NCBI GenBank assembly: GCA_963580455.1
Contig: OY756971.1
Coordinates: 16,701,001-16,765,000, forward strand
Origin: Euonymus europaeus
Lineage: Eukaryota; Streptophyta; Magnoliopsida; Celastrales; Celastraceae
Length of the DNA: 64,000 nucleotides
Direction: 5' to 3'
Of the stretch, positions 21,363 through 32,547 are shown piece after piece (positions within the stretch are counted from its first letter, which is position 1; every line of letters begins with the position of its first letter). Position numbers and translations under genes: made by a program. The notes beneath the pieces were generated by a model. The model was not told where the DNA came from and ran no database searches. It saw only the letters and a program-made list of their open reading frames with translations.

Positions 21363-22594
21363 GGAAGATTGGCCAGTAGTAATTGGAGGTTTAGGTGGAC
21401 TGGACTCAGAGAAGAGTTGGATGAGGACGATGAAAGGCTACAAGTGTTCCATGCAAATTCACTAAACAATATCGCTAGTATATGTCAATTTGTTCCCAAT
21501 TTGGTTGCTGCTTATGCAATATGTCCTAGGACTCATACCACAATACTGTGCGATCGAGAGACGTCCCATGACGAACTTGTTCGGAACTACTTTTCTCCAA
21601 ATTTCAATTATTCGCTGCAACTTTTTCTGCGTAGATTTTGCATGCACGAGAGTTATGTCTTTGAATCAAAGGAGATTTGGATATTACAGACATATATTTT
21701 CAACAGCTATCAGATTATACCGATCGACTGGGATTATCGGCACTACATAAGTTGACTAAAGCCCTTCGACTACTGGCATACAGTGGGTCAGTGGATAGAC
21801 TGGATGAGTACATTAAGATTGGAGAGTCCACTACTAAAGAAGTACCCTCCTCAGATCCTACGAGAATATTATACAGTTGTACAAGCGACAATATCTGAGA
21901 GCGTCGAACCTTGGCGACATTATATAACATGCATTGGGAATGGCATGGATGTCCTAGTGCATGGCAAAGTCAATTTGTAGGTCATGTTGTGGGGGCAACA
22001 TTGATTTTAGAGGCAGTGGCATCAATATGAGTTATGGATATGACATGCATTTTTTGGTATGCCGAGAACACACCTCATTGTTCTCAGACATTTAGATATT
22101 TTCTACAAATTCCTTTGACGCCGCACGTCACAGGTCGAGTACACTGTCAATGGTCATTTTTTCATACTTGTATTATCTAACAGATTGCATTTACTCTGAA
22201 TATGCAACTTTGATGCAAACAATTTCACATCCATGTGCACCAAAAGAAATGGTGTTTGCAACTACACAAGAAAATATTCAAAAGGATGTCGAGCGAGCTT
22301 TCAGAGTCCTACAAGCTCACCTGGGGAATAACCCAGGACCAGTTCTATATTACGGGATGAGGGACTTTCAAAAAGGCCATGATTACTTGCATTATCCTTC
22401 ATAATATGATCATTGATGATGACCGGTACTTGGATATTGATCCAAGGAATTCTCCAACGGATGAAATACTATCTCCAATCGATTGAATCACCAATCTAGA
22501 AGTTCTTGCTAATTTGATGCACATGCGAATGTCTCGGGTGCATGACAACCAAATTAATACAAATATGAGAATGAATCTCATGACTAACATTTGA
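21363..22594 (+). pseudogene. PIF/Harbinger-type transposase (HARBI1-like nuclease), broken
   Basis: Pieces in several frames line up in order with plant Harbinger transposases. These are LVRNYFSPNFNYSLQLFLRR, then DRLGLSALHKLTKALRLLAY and DEYIKIGESTTKE (about 21680-21845), then NMHWEWHGCPSAWQ with ATLILEAVAS (about 21930-22020). A WIWHAFFG-like segment follows near 22040, then KDVERAFRVLQAHLG (about 22285-22330) and IILHNMIIDDDRY (about 22400-22430). The enzyme would cut and join element ends with a DDE active site. At least four frame changes and several stops are needed to read it, and the first catalytic Asp block is altered (YNMHW where SIDCMHW is usual). Element ends and target duplication were not located. 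Confidence 0.75.
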
Positions 22595-24092
22595 AATATG
22601 TTTGGAAATTTGTACTCGTTGCATGCTTTTGCTAAATGTTTGGACTGAGTATAATGTATTGAACTTATTGACTACGTCATTTTAAACTTATATTTTGGCC
22701 TCATGTCTTGCATTGGACTTGATGATCTTGCCTCTTTTTAGACTTTAATTCAAGTCTTGCCCATTATATGTTTGAGTCGGCCTGATTAGTTTTGACCCTA
22801 CACTAATCAGAAAGATTTATTTTAACAATTAACCCACGGGAAGAACCGGTGGTGTTAGTTGACTGGAGGTGGGGTTAATGAGATGATAGATAGGTAAGTG
22901 GGAAGGGAAAGAGAGTGGGGGAGTACAATTAATCAACAAAAATATTATAAATTAAATTTTTAGTAGCACAACTCAATCCAAGTCTACATGTCACCCATGT
23001 AGATGGATCATTTTGGATTTTTTTAAAAAAACAATTAAGCACATTATTTATTTATTTTTTAATACATGAAATTTTAAAATATTTTTTTTCTAAAAATACA
23101 TGTTCAATTTTGAAAAAAATTATATATTCGAACTCAGCACGTAAAAATATTTGTAGTAAGACCTATTGTCAAAAGTTTTTATTGCGTTTTTTCAATTACA
23201 TTGTTTTTAAAAACAATGTAATTCATATATATATATTGTGTAAACTGTTTATTCGAGTTGAAATTTTGTTACATTATGATAGTATAATATATATATATGT
23301 TATTTTTTACATTTTTATTGAAATTATGTTGGGTACCCTAACCTATTAAGTTTTAGTAGTTAAGATTTAGCACTTAGGACATTTAGGATTTTAGTAGCAC
23401 ATTCGAGCTTTTTAGGTTTTAACATGAAAATTCGATACACGAACTCGTTAGGTTTTAGCGAATTCGTTCGTCTTAAAATTTAACACTTATTATTTAGGTT
23501 ACAGTATAAAAATCGATATACGAGCCCACTCATTAATCAATTATTGTAGTTGAAATTGACAATAAATCTCTCTAAAAATCTTTATTTTTTTAATTTTTTT
23601 TTTGTCAAATGCTGCTTGCTGCCTCGCTGTTTTTTAAAAAATAATGGAGATTCCAAGAATAAAAAATATCAATAAATCTCTCTAAAAATCTTTATTTTTT
23701 TTAAATTTTTTTTTGTCAAATGCTGCTTGCTGCCTCGCTGTTTTTAAAAAAATAATGCAGATTCCAAGAATAAAAAATATATCCAACAAATTGGTCCCCA
23801 ACGGTCTCAGGAACCACTCAATTAATGTCATCGATTCCTCTTCGGAAGAAACTATCTTTCTTACTTTCGGACCAGATCCTTCAAAAATCCAAAAGATGTG
23901 TCCACCACAAGGACTAAATGATAATTAGTGGACGGACCAGAGATGTCATCGAATCCTTATGAAAAGAAACCATCTTTTTTTGTGTGCGGTAAGCAATTAT
24001 CTTTCTTTATTGTTTATGGTGATGATGCAAAGTGAGTAGTAGTTCATCTTTTTTCTTTCTGCACTTCCTAGTTCCTTCCAAGATAATAAGAT
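22595..24092. other. Upstream region of the sugar transporter gene
   Basis: No gene seen. It is very AT-rich (for example 22930-23330), with a 110 bp tandem duplication at 23560-23780. The promoter of the gene starting at 24093 should lie in the last few hundred bases, but I cannot point to a definite TATA box. Confidence 0.5.
23560..23780 (+). repeat. 110 bp tandem duplication upstream of the sugar transporter
   Basis: Two head-to-tail copies, 23560-23669 and 23670-23780, begin CAATAAATCTCTCTAAAAAT and share TGCTGCTTGCTGCCTCGCTG. They differ by a few bases and T-run lengths. The second copy ends about 310 bp before the start codon. Confidence 0.85.
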
Positions 24093-27000
24093 ATGGAGCA
24101 GCAGCAAGGAAGCATCGAGGAAAGGCTATTATTATTGGATTGCAATACTGCTGATGACTGCAGCAGCACAAAGAAGCCAATCGATCCCTCAGGTGGTGCC
24201 ACTGCTATCGTTGTTCTTAGCACCTTGGTGGCCGTTTGCGGTCCCCTGTGCCATGGATGTGCTGTGAGTGTTTATATATTGTTCGTGAATAATGCATTTT
24301 ATCAAAGCACACTAACTGTTTCATATAAAATACCTTTATGGGTGCTGAGGGAGCTACTGTTAAAGTATTTCTGGGTTTGTTTGGTGCTTTATTTTCAACA
24401 AACTGGGTATTTGCAGATGGCTTTCTCATCTCCTGCTGAGTCTGGGATCATGGAAGACTTGGGACTCTCTTTGGCAGAAGTTAGTACTCTGTGTTTGCGT
24501 TTGATTATTGGTTTAATGCCTCATATAGAAATGAGCTTTCTAATTAAATACACATATATTTTAGGCGAAGGGATTAATTGCTCGGTCCACAAAAGAAGGA
24601 CAGTCTTTGAATGTGGTGATTGAACTATAAAGATTAATCAAACCACTCTTCTTTAGTATGTGGTGATTTAACGATAAGTACCAACCCATGTGATTTTTAT
24701 ATTATTCCAGGCTACTTCATATGGCCTATTCAAGGAACCATTTTAACATTCGATGATTCATAAGTCATAGCATGCCGAGAATATGTTAAATCGTGCATCT
24801 ATAAATTTAATGAGCATAATATTTATTTATGCTTCTTGAGTCCTATTTTTCTTACATTTTCTATATTGAAAGGATACTATTTCTTTTCATATTACCCTCA
24901 TTGTGCAGTATTCTTTTTTTGGTTCAACCATGACGATTGGAGGAATGATTGGTGCATTGTTCTCCGGGAGAGTAGCTGCAGTCATTGGTCGAAGAGGGGT
25001 AAGTTTTCTCTTTTTATTGAGCTAAGATGACCTTCAAAATTTTGATGTAAAAACTGTCACATGCTTTACAAGTTTCCTTAACTAGTTTGGTTAACCTTTT
25101 GAAGTAGGCAATGTGGCTCTCTGAACTATTCCTTACCATTGGCTGGCTTGCGATAATTTTTGCAAAGGTTATTTCTCTAGTTCTCTTCAATTAATTTTCG
25201 GCTTCATATCCCTCCAAATCCCATCAAGCTGAACAATTGTTGTGACATCAACTTCAGTGTGGAATTATAAAGTTTGGTGTAAACTTCTCAAAAGTTTTCT
25301 GCTCACAGTTTACTTACGCGCAAGAAGTCAATTAATTCTGCTTCAAATACACATTAAATGGCTATAAACTTGTGGAAACATCATGATAAAGTCTTTTTTA
25401 TAATTTTCCCTTTTAAGGTTGCTTGGTTGCTAGACATGGGAAGACTGCTACTTGGACTTGGTGTTGGGCTTATCACATATGCGGTAATTAAGCTAGCATG
25501 TATCTTTGAAATTCATCAAAATTCGCTAGATCAATTAATAAAAACTTAGTTGAGCATAATGAACAGGTACCAGTATACATTGCAGAAATAACACCGAAAG
25601 ATCTCCGGGGAGCATTTTCATCATGTAATCAGGTATTATCAGCCATCAATTTCGCATAATCAGCCCAATCAGATCTTCTTTCACGTACAACATCTTGTTT
25701 TGAAATGGTACAGCTGATGGTAAATTTAGGATTTGCGATTGTATATTTCATCGGAAATGACATTCATTGGCGCACCTTGGCTTTAATTGGTAAATTTAAT
25801 TGTTCATTACTTTGTTTCTTTAATTTATATATGATCCAAAAGTAATTTAACAAGTGTTACTTGATCTTCTTTTCCAGGCACTATTCCATGCGTAATACAA
25901 CTTATTGGTTTATTCTTCATTCCAGAGTCTCCTAGATGGCAGGTGAGTCTAATTTAATTTGAACCTATGTCGTTCAAAGCATTATCATCTGTCGTATCTC
26001 AATAGCAGATGTGGGGGAAAAGTTATTTAGTCCTGATTTAGCTTATTTCATAGTTTTATCTGTGCAGCAATGTTCACTAACAGTGCATTGATGGCAAGTT
26101 GACAATTACACTTTCTGCAGGCAATATGTGATCGAGAAAAAGAGTTTGAAGCTACTTTGCAGCATCTAAGGGGCAAGGATGTTGATATATCTCAAGAAGT
26201 AGAGGATATCAGAGTAATCTATGATTTCCTTTCCCTACATTTTCAACTTTCTGATTGAAAAAATGTTTCTTAAACTTCAAAAAGTTGTCTTTGATTCTAT
26301 GATAACATTTTTTCTGCAGACTATTACAAAAGCCTTGCAGCAGCAGTCGAAAACTACAATCCATGATTTGTTTCAAAAGAGATATGCTTATGCACTTACC
26401 GTGAGTCTTAATAATAAAAATCATCAATATGTATTTTCCTTTCTTTATGTTTTCTGATTCTTCATGCGTACATTAACTGCTTCAGATTGGAATAGGCCTA
26501 GTATTGTCCTCACAGCTTGGAGGGTGCGCAGCTTTGTCCTATTACGGTAGCAGTATATTTAAGGAAACTGGTAAATTAACGACTTTCAGTATTTTTTCAA
26601 TATTAGGAAAAGTACTTTAGAGGGAACAATTGAGAGTGATGGTAAGTATGTCATCGAATTTTTGACAGGCTTTTCAACCAGTATTGGAACTTCTACAGTA
26701 GCAATCGTATTGGTATGTACTTTATTGGGGCACACAACAATGAGAACCATGAATGCTGCAAAATGATAATGTCAAAACATGTTGATGAGATGACTCGTGC
26801 AGGTCGTAACAGGTGTTGTGGGCTTACTCTTAATGGATGTTTTGGGAAGACGGCCACTCCTTCTGGTTAGACTAAATGGATAATAATTGGATTGATTATA
26901 GTTGACAAAGAAAATGATTGTGACGTACATAGGACTATTTTGCAGATTTCTTCAGCTGGAACGTGCATATGTTGCTCTCTTGTAGGATTGTCATTCTGGT

Positions 27001-27708
27001 TGCAGGTTCAGTAAATTAATCTCCTGTAGTCATCAATTATTTGTTTGCTTGCAATATGTTTGTTTACAAATCCAAGATGTCATTTTTCTTCACAAACTCT
27101 TATGTTTTCCCACTAAACGAGCAGGGTATCGACCAACTGAAGGATATCACTCCTATAATTGCCTATATCGGCATTTCGGTAATAATTAGCACAACCTGAA
27201 TACAATTGATACATGAATGTGCAGTGATTTATGTAAAACAATGGCAGGGATACTTTGCGGCGTACACCATAGGCATTGCAGGAATTCCATGGATTGTTAT
27301 GTCTGAGGTATGAAATAATACCAAGACTTTAATATCAGAAAAAGGAGTGCTTGAAAGGTTTAGACTTATTTCATGAATTACAGATCTTCCCAATGAATGT
27401 CAAGGGTTCAGCTGGGAGTCTGTTGGCCGTAATCAACTGGTCCTCTTCCTGGCTTGTTACATATACTTTCAATTTCATGATGCAATGGAGTGCTACAGGT
27501 CTCTCTCTCTCTCTCTCTCTCACTTTTCCGGACTGAGCAACAATTGTTATTGGTGTGACATGCTTGGTGTTGGCTAATTGCAGGAACATTTTTCATTTTT
27601 GCCGGCGTATGTGGTTTAACCTTTGTGTTCAGTTGGAAGCTGGTACCTGAAACTAAGGGGCGAACATTGGAAGAAATACAAGCATCAATTACTCAAGTCT
27701 GGCAATAA
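24093..27708 (+). CDS. ERD6-like (SFP) sugar transporter, 18 exons
   Basis: Major facilitator sugar porter of 477 residues. Exons with GT..AG borders: 24093-24263, 24417-24479, 24909-24998, 25108-25167, 25418-25483, 25567-25632, 25714-25789, 25878-25942, 26121-26213, 26320-26400, 26486-26570, 26669-26712, 26803-26865, 26946-27005, 27125-27178, 27248-27307, 27384-27498, 27587-27708. The frame stays open across all joins. Motifs: [21 protein letters not shown] after helix 2, [22 protein letters not shown] after helix 6, LGRRPLLL after helix 8, and [12 protein letters not shown] after helix 12. Length and the many small exons fit the ERD6-like family, whose members move hexoses by proton coupling, often at the tonoplast. 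The N-terminal EERLLLL could be a dileucine vacuolar sorting signal (inference). No lesion seen, so it is probably functional. Confidence 0.93.
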
Positions 27709-27807
27709 CAAGAAGGGCTAAAACAGTGTTGATTCATCGTATTATTATGTTGTTGGAAAATATTAATTATGATTATGCCATCAGAATATGATGCTAATCA
27801 TATCATC

Positions 27808-27813
27808 AATAAA
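27808..27813 (+). promoter_or_regulatory. Possible polyadenylation signal of the sugar transporter
   Basis: AATAAA lies 100 bp after the stop codon. Plant signals are loose, so this is only a candidate. Confidence 0.35.
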
Positions 27814-28185
27814 CTTCTACGGTTTTAGGTCCAACCGAGACGGACTTGAGAGTATCCAGCATCCTGCCATGTTTCCAATTGTTTGGGAAGATGGGAACAA
27901 TTCAAAGTACATATCCCAAGGTTTATTTAGATTTTAGAGTGAAAGAAAACTTGGTTATTTTAATAAAAAGATAAATATTGTTTACAATAAATTTTATTTT
28001 TTAGTCTTACCGTTCAAAATTGCTATCTGTTTGATATTTAATTTAATTTTTGTTTTAAATAAAAGATATATTATTGTTTACACTGAAAATTGCAAACAAT
28101 TGCGTAAGAACACGTGGCATGGTGGGCCTTCTTGTGGTTTTATGTTAATCGTTTACTACTTTTCAGGGATTTGAAGATTTAAATC

Positions 28186-28647
28186 AGTGTTCTGAAAACC
28201 AAACTGGTCGTCAAACCGGTCAAGGCACCGGTTACTTGGTTGAACCGGTTCAACCAAAAAAATGATTATATTTATATTTTATATGATTCATTTTATACAA
28301 TTTTAAGAAATTTTTTAGATATCTATGTATGTGGGCAATAAAATGAGTCAAAAAAAGTGTCAAACTTCAAAATTCAAATACAAAATAATCAAATAACTCA
28401 ATCATCACTTATATATTACCTATTATTAGTTTTAGAATTATTTATATTTATTTTTTTAATGATTTTTACTGAAATTTTAAAATCGGCTAGTTCAACCGGT
28501 CTAATGGTTACCGGTTTTTTTTATTTTAACCGGTTTAATACGGTCAGACCATGTCATCCGGTTTGATAGGTCAAACCGATCGGTCATAGCATCGATTCCC
28601 GATTCAACAGGTCCAACCGGCCGGTTTGGTCCAGTTCTCATGACACT
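28186..28647 (+). mobile_element. MITE rich in ACCGGT / GGTTCAACC motifs
   Basis: The left end reads AGTGTTCTGAAAACCAAACT. The right end read in reverse is AGTGTCATGAGAACTGGACC, so the ends form an imperfect inverted repeat. Both arms are packed with ACCGGT, GGTTCAACC and AACCGGTT motifs around an AT-rich middle without coding. This matches a widespread plant MITE type that ends GTTTTGAAAACC. I could not define a target duplication. It starts 478 bp after the stop codon of the sugar transporter. Confidence 0.75.
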
Positions 28648-29242
28648 AACTGAAATTTATAAATTTTCTATAAAAAAACAGTAAATTATTTAAATTATGA
28701 CGAGAAGGGCTAAAATCTAACGATTATTTCGTGCACCCATGTTATCCTGAAAAGAGCCGGGTTGTTAACATCCAAACGAATATGAGCTACATAAGACTAA
28801 AGAAGTTCAAAGATTACAAAGCTAAAACCCCTTAACACCCTTGAATTATCTCCGACACATTCTCAACCATTACATGCAATCAGAAGCTTGGAATCATGCA
28901 ACTCCTACAACTCCATATCCATCCATGAAGATTGATTAAGAAATCACGATCTCGATTCATGCTCAATCAAATATGATCATATCAATAATGTTCAAGAGTC
29001 CTACTTTCCAAAGGAGTGGGATGAGTAGTAGGCACATCATGTTACAATAATATCAAATAACAAAGGTCACAACCTAAATCAGTTGCAAGTAATCCACCAT
29101 AACACAAAGTTCTCGTCTTCATGCGAGAATAGTCAAGCAAAAAGGAACATGTCACTCCCGTCCCGGAGTGTGACGTGGAAATCACAAATTTCTTTTTATA
29201 ACTACATCACTTGATTTATATATGTAAATATGTAAATATAAA
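28648..29242. other. Noncoding stretch before the Helitron
   Basis: No gene seen. TGTCACTCCCGTCCCGGAGT followed by GTGACGTGG at 29149-29177 resembles the start of a plant gypsy LTR, and is cut soon after by the Helitron end at 29243. This is only a resemblance. Confidence 0.35.
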
Positions 29243-29275
29243 CTAGCAGTAGCCCGTGCTTTGCTGCAGGCTCCT
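29243..29275 (-). promoter_or_regulatory. Helitron 3' terminus with subterminal hairpin
   Basis: On the minus strand the sequence is GAGCCTGCAGCAAAGC followed by ACGGGCTACTGCTAG and T. GCC-TGC can pair with GCA-(CG)-GGC, an imperfect hairpin about 8 nt from the CTAG end. This matches the end signature of plant Helitrons and sets the element's low-coordinate edge. Confidence 0.8.
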
Positions 29276-31141
29276 GTTGTTTTTGTCCATATTTTTGGTA
29301 GGTTTGTACATGGGAGTTTGAATGATGAATAATTTGAAAGGGAGTAACAACTGGCATTTTTTTCTTCATATGTCCATTTTTGTGGTAGGTTCATATGCGG
29401 GATTTTCATTGTATGAGACTAAAGACGAAGTTTCTTAATGTTGAAAATATTTTGAATCCATGTCTGTTGAAGGTTTGGAAAAAAAAATCCTGTAAAATAG
29501 AAAAGGGTTTTTTTTTTGTATTTAAATGTTGTTTTTTAGATGGTGGAGCGAGATAATAAGTTGAATTAATTGTAATTGTGGAATCACAGATTTAAATTTT
29601 TTAACAAAAGAAACATTAAAAGCAATAGTTTTTCTATGCAAGTAAGAGCGTAGTGTCATTTTGATGCCACCAGAAAGTATCGTTGGAGTCAAATTTTGAT
29701 TTGATATATAGCGGTAGTGAAGCTATGTAGTATCAAGACTTGTGGTGACGAAATCTATTATGCTGTAGTTTCTCCAGCGTTTGTCCGTCTAAGCAGAAAA
29801 TGGAGTGAGGCCAATATCGATAGTACATCCAAGCGATATGGATAGTAAAGGTGTGTCGTTTGTTTGGCCAGGATGCAAATGTGGTAGATTAGGGTGGATG
29901 GTGGAGATGCGAATTTGGGGAAAAGCATATTTGAGGGTGGAGAGTGAATTTGCTTCCGTTGATTGAAGGTTGGATATACGCCTAAAATGATAAGCATGCT
30001 TGCAAGTATGGGTGAATTAGTTGGATCTTGTCGGGAGAAATCTGAAAGAGATATTTTAACAATGATTCCAATTCTTGTGTAATACATTATGAGAGTAAAT
30101 GTGCTTGCAATATCAAGTGCTTTAAATCAGAATAGTAGTTTTGTTTGTTAGTTTTTTTAAAAAAAATTTGAAAATAATTTATTATGGTAAGAGGCTCATA
30201 TGCAAGGTGATTAACAAAATGAAGATTTTATTATAGCTTAAAGAATAATGTAATAAGAGAATTCATCAGAAGCAGTTGTTTAACAAAAGCTTTATATTTA
30301 GATGTTTCAATTCTCGCATTTCATTCTCCTTATAAGTTGTTGTGTTCGTTCTCAAAAACTATTACAAAATACTTCCAAAGAGTGTTTGGTTTGACTCATG
30401 CTACTTTGGAGCTTGTCTTTTGACTGTTTAGTGGCGTGTACTACTATTTAATACAAAAGCCATATTTAGATAATGTAATACCTGCTATCCTCTTAATCAC
30501 TTAGTTCCTTGATTATTATTCCGGTCTGCTTCTTGGCTTGGATAAGGCATTTTTTTCTTTTCGTTCCCTTCCTTAATTATTGTATCGCTTGATGAGCACG
30601 AATTCTTGCTTGGAATGTTTTTGTTGTTGTCATTTTGCATTATATACATAATATACTAAAATTTGCAGTGGTTGTAGTATGTTTAATAGCAGTATTTTTT
30701 TGAGCATGGTTGTACCTTTTTTTTTGGTTTGTCTAGTTTGTTTCCTTCATCTTTGTTGCTTGTCTTCTCTGGTGGTTCATTCAACAATTCGTTGGATGTT
30801 ATTCGTCCAGCTATATCTTGATCAAATATTTTACTGAATTTAAAGCTGAGGGTGTCCGGGTTGTCATCTCTTTCATTAATAGATGCTTTGAATAGTAGTT
30901 TTCCCCTGATTAGCTACTGCATTATTGGAGGAGTAACATTCTGATATGAGCCTGGCAGCTAATTAAGATATCTGGCTAGCCGATATTTTGAGCAACTTTT
31001 CTACTTGTCTTTTGAACAACAGGAATTTTGCAACTGATGTGTCATCTTTGATATTAACTGAGAGCTTGTACCCAGATTAAGTATTTTTCTTTTGTTAGTA
31101 ATTTCAAATTAGGAAAAATTATATATGTAATTGTTTTTTAC
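29276..31141 (-). other. Helitron 3' untranslated part
   Basis: AT-rich sequence between the zinc-finger exon of the RPA-like gene and the Helitron end. The last exon or exons of that gene may lie around 30840-30990, but I could not fix their borders. The 109-codon minus-strand frame at 29758-30087 has no known motif. Confidence 0.4.
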
Positions 31142-32547
31142 CATGAAATTGGTAGGATTTCCACCAAGGAGCATTTTCTACACGACAGTTTGCCGTTGTC
31201 ATTGTCGACTCCCGCCTTGCATTTTTGGCATCCGTTGTACCACCAACCAATAAAACCATATACTTTTGTTATCTTTCCTTGGCATGAGAATTGTTTGTCC
31301 TGTAGATGGTGATATTTTTTTGTGAGAAATCTAATTTTCTAGAAACTTGTACCTGATTTTTTTATAATTATATACCAAGTCTAATATTCTATCTAGCTGA
31401 AGCATTTCTTCAATGGTTTTTATATCATTTAGAGAAATGATATGTTGGCTTTATGATTTTTGCTCCGAGTGATTGATATTATTAGTTCACTGGGAATAAC
31501 AGACTTAGACATAGATTAGTTAGTTAATTTCTTGTCTTGTGGTAAAATGTGCATGTGTAAATAATATTCAGTTTAATAAGATATACCTTGATTGGAAAGT
31601 GGATACCTCAGGAATGTGTAGATTAGTGTAGATTTTGGTGGCTGATGTGGTTGATAATGCCGTCTCCGCTGTATATTTTATGATCAACTTAAAAAAATTG
31701 TAATCAAAGTGTGTGTTTACGTTTTGATACATACCTTCAAATGTACATACAGTTAGCGACGTGAAAACGACTATTATTGATTTTTCTTGTAAATGTTGTA
31801 GCGGGTGGTCTTCATGGAAACTCTTTGCTTTTTTGCCCCACAATGTCACTGCTATTTTTCTAGTGTTGCATATCCAAATAAAATAAAATATGCATTATAT
31901 ATTGTTTATGTTTTGATATTTATTTTGTCATTGTATCTTGTAAGAAACATACCTTGCCAAATGGATAGTTAGATTTGTCTTTGGAACTTGTCTCCCATTT
32001 GCATAAACTAGCCAACTTCTCCAACTTTCACCAGCTCACCTATTATGTCTGGATGAAATATCATTGAATTTATTGTTCTCGTGTTTTGTTATCTATTGTG
32101 TAAATGAATTGAAAGTGATTTTAATATATAACATTTTTTTTACCTGTAAGATAGATATCATCGTATAATCTACCTTCAATGTCTTCCTCACCTATGAAAT
32201 GGAAGGAGTCAAATGGAATTGTAGCAGCAGCTTCATGGCAGTCCCTTATGAGTGTCCAGGTGTCGATCTTTATGATGTTGTTATGGGGACATACCCCAAA
32301 TGTTTTCCTCAGCTCTGTGATTGTGAAGTTTGTTATAGTATAAGTTTGTCCCTCTTTGAACATGTCTATGATTTTTGGTGCATCTTGTTTTCTCATAGAC
32401 CCTTGGATTGCAGTACCTCGAACACAATTTTTTAAAGAGTAAGGGTGGTAGTTTTTTTGTTTTTTTCTTTGAATATAAACAGGTAAAAAATATGATGTTT
32501 TTATATTTGTTTACCTTGTCATCTATGAGCATGAAGTCGAAACTCAT
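31142..32547 (-). pseudogene. RPA70-like single-strand DNA binding protein of the Helitron (exons recognised)
   Basis: Exons with plausible GT..AG borders, read downward: 32547-32515 (MSFDFMLIDDK), 32416-32144 (GSMRKQDAPKIIDMFKEGQ, TYTITNFTITE: OB-fold A), 31859-31735 (KIAVTLWGKKAKSFHED, VVFTSLTVCTFE: OB-fold B), 31668-31587 (STTSATKIYTNLHIPEVS) and 31299-31142 (FSCQGKITKVYGFIGWWYN, GCQKCKAGV, GKLSCRKC: OB-fold C with C-X2-C ... C-X2-C zinc finger). This is the domain order of eukaryotic RPA1. Many plant Helitrons carry such genes, presumably to coat single-stranded intermediates. Within these exons I see no stop, but sequence upstream of 32547 has one, and the true start and C-terminus are unresolved, so status is uncertain. 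Confidence 0.75.
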
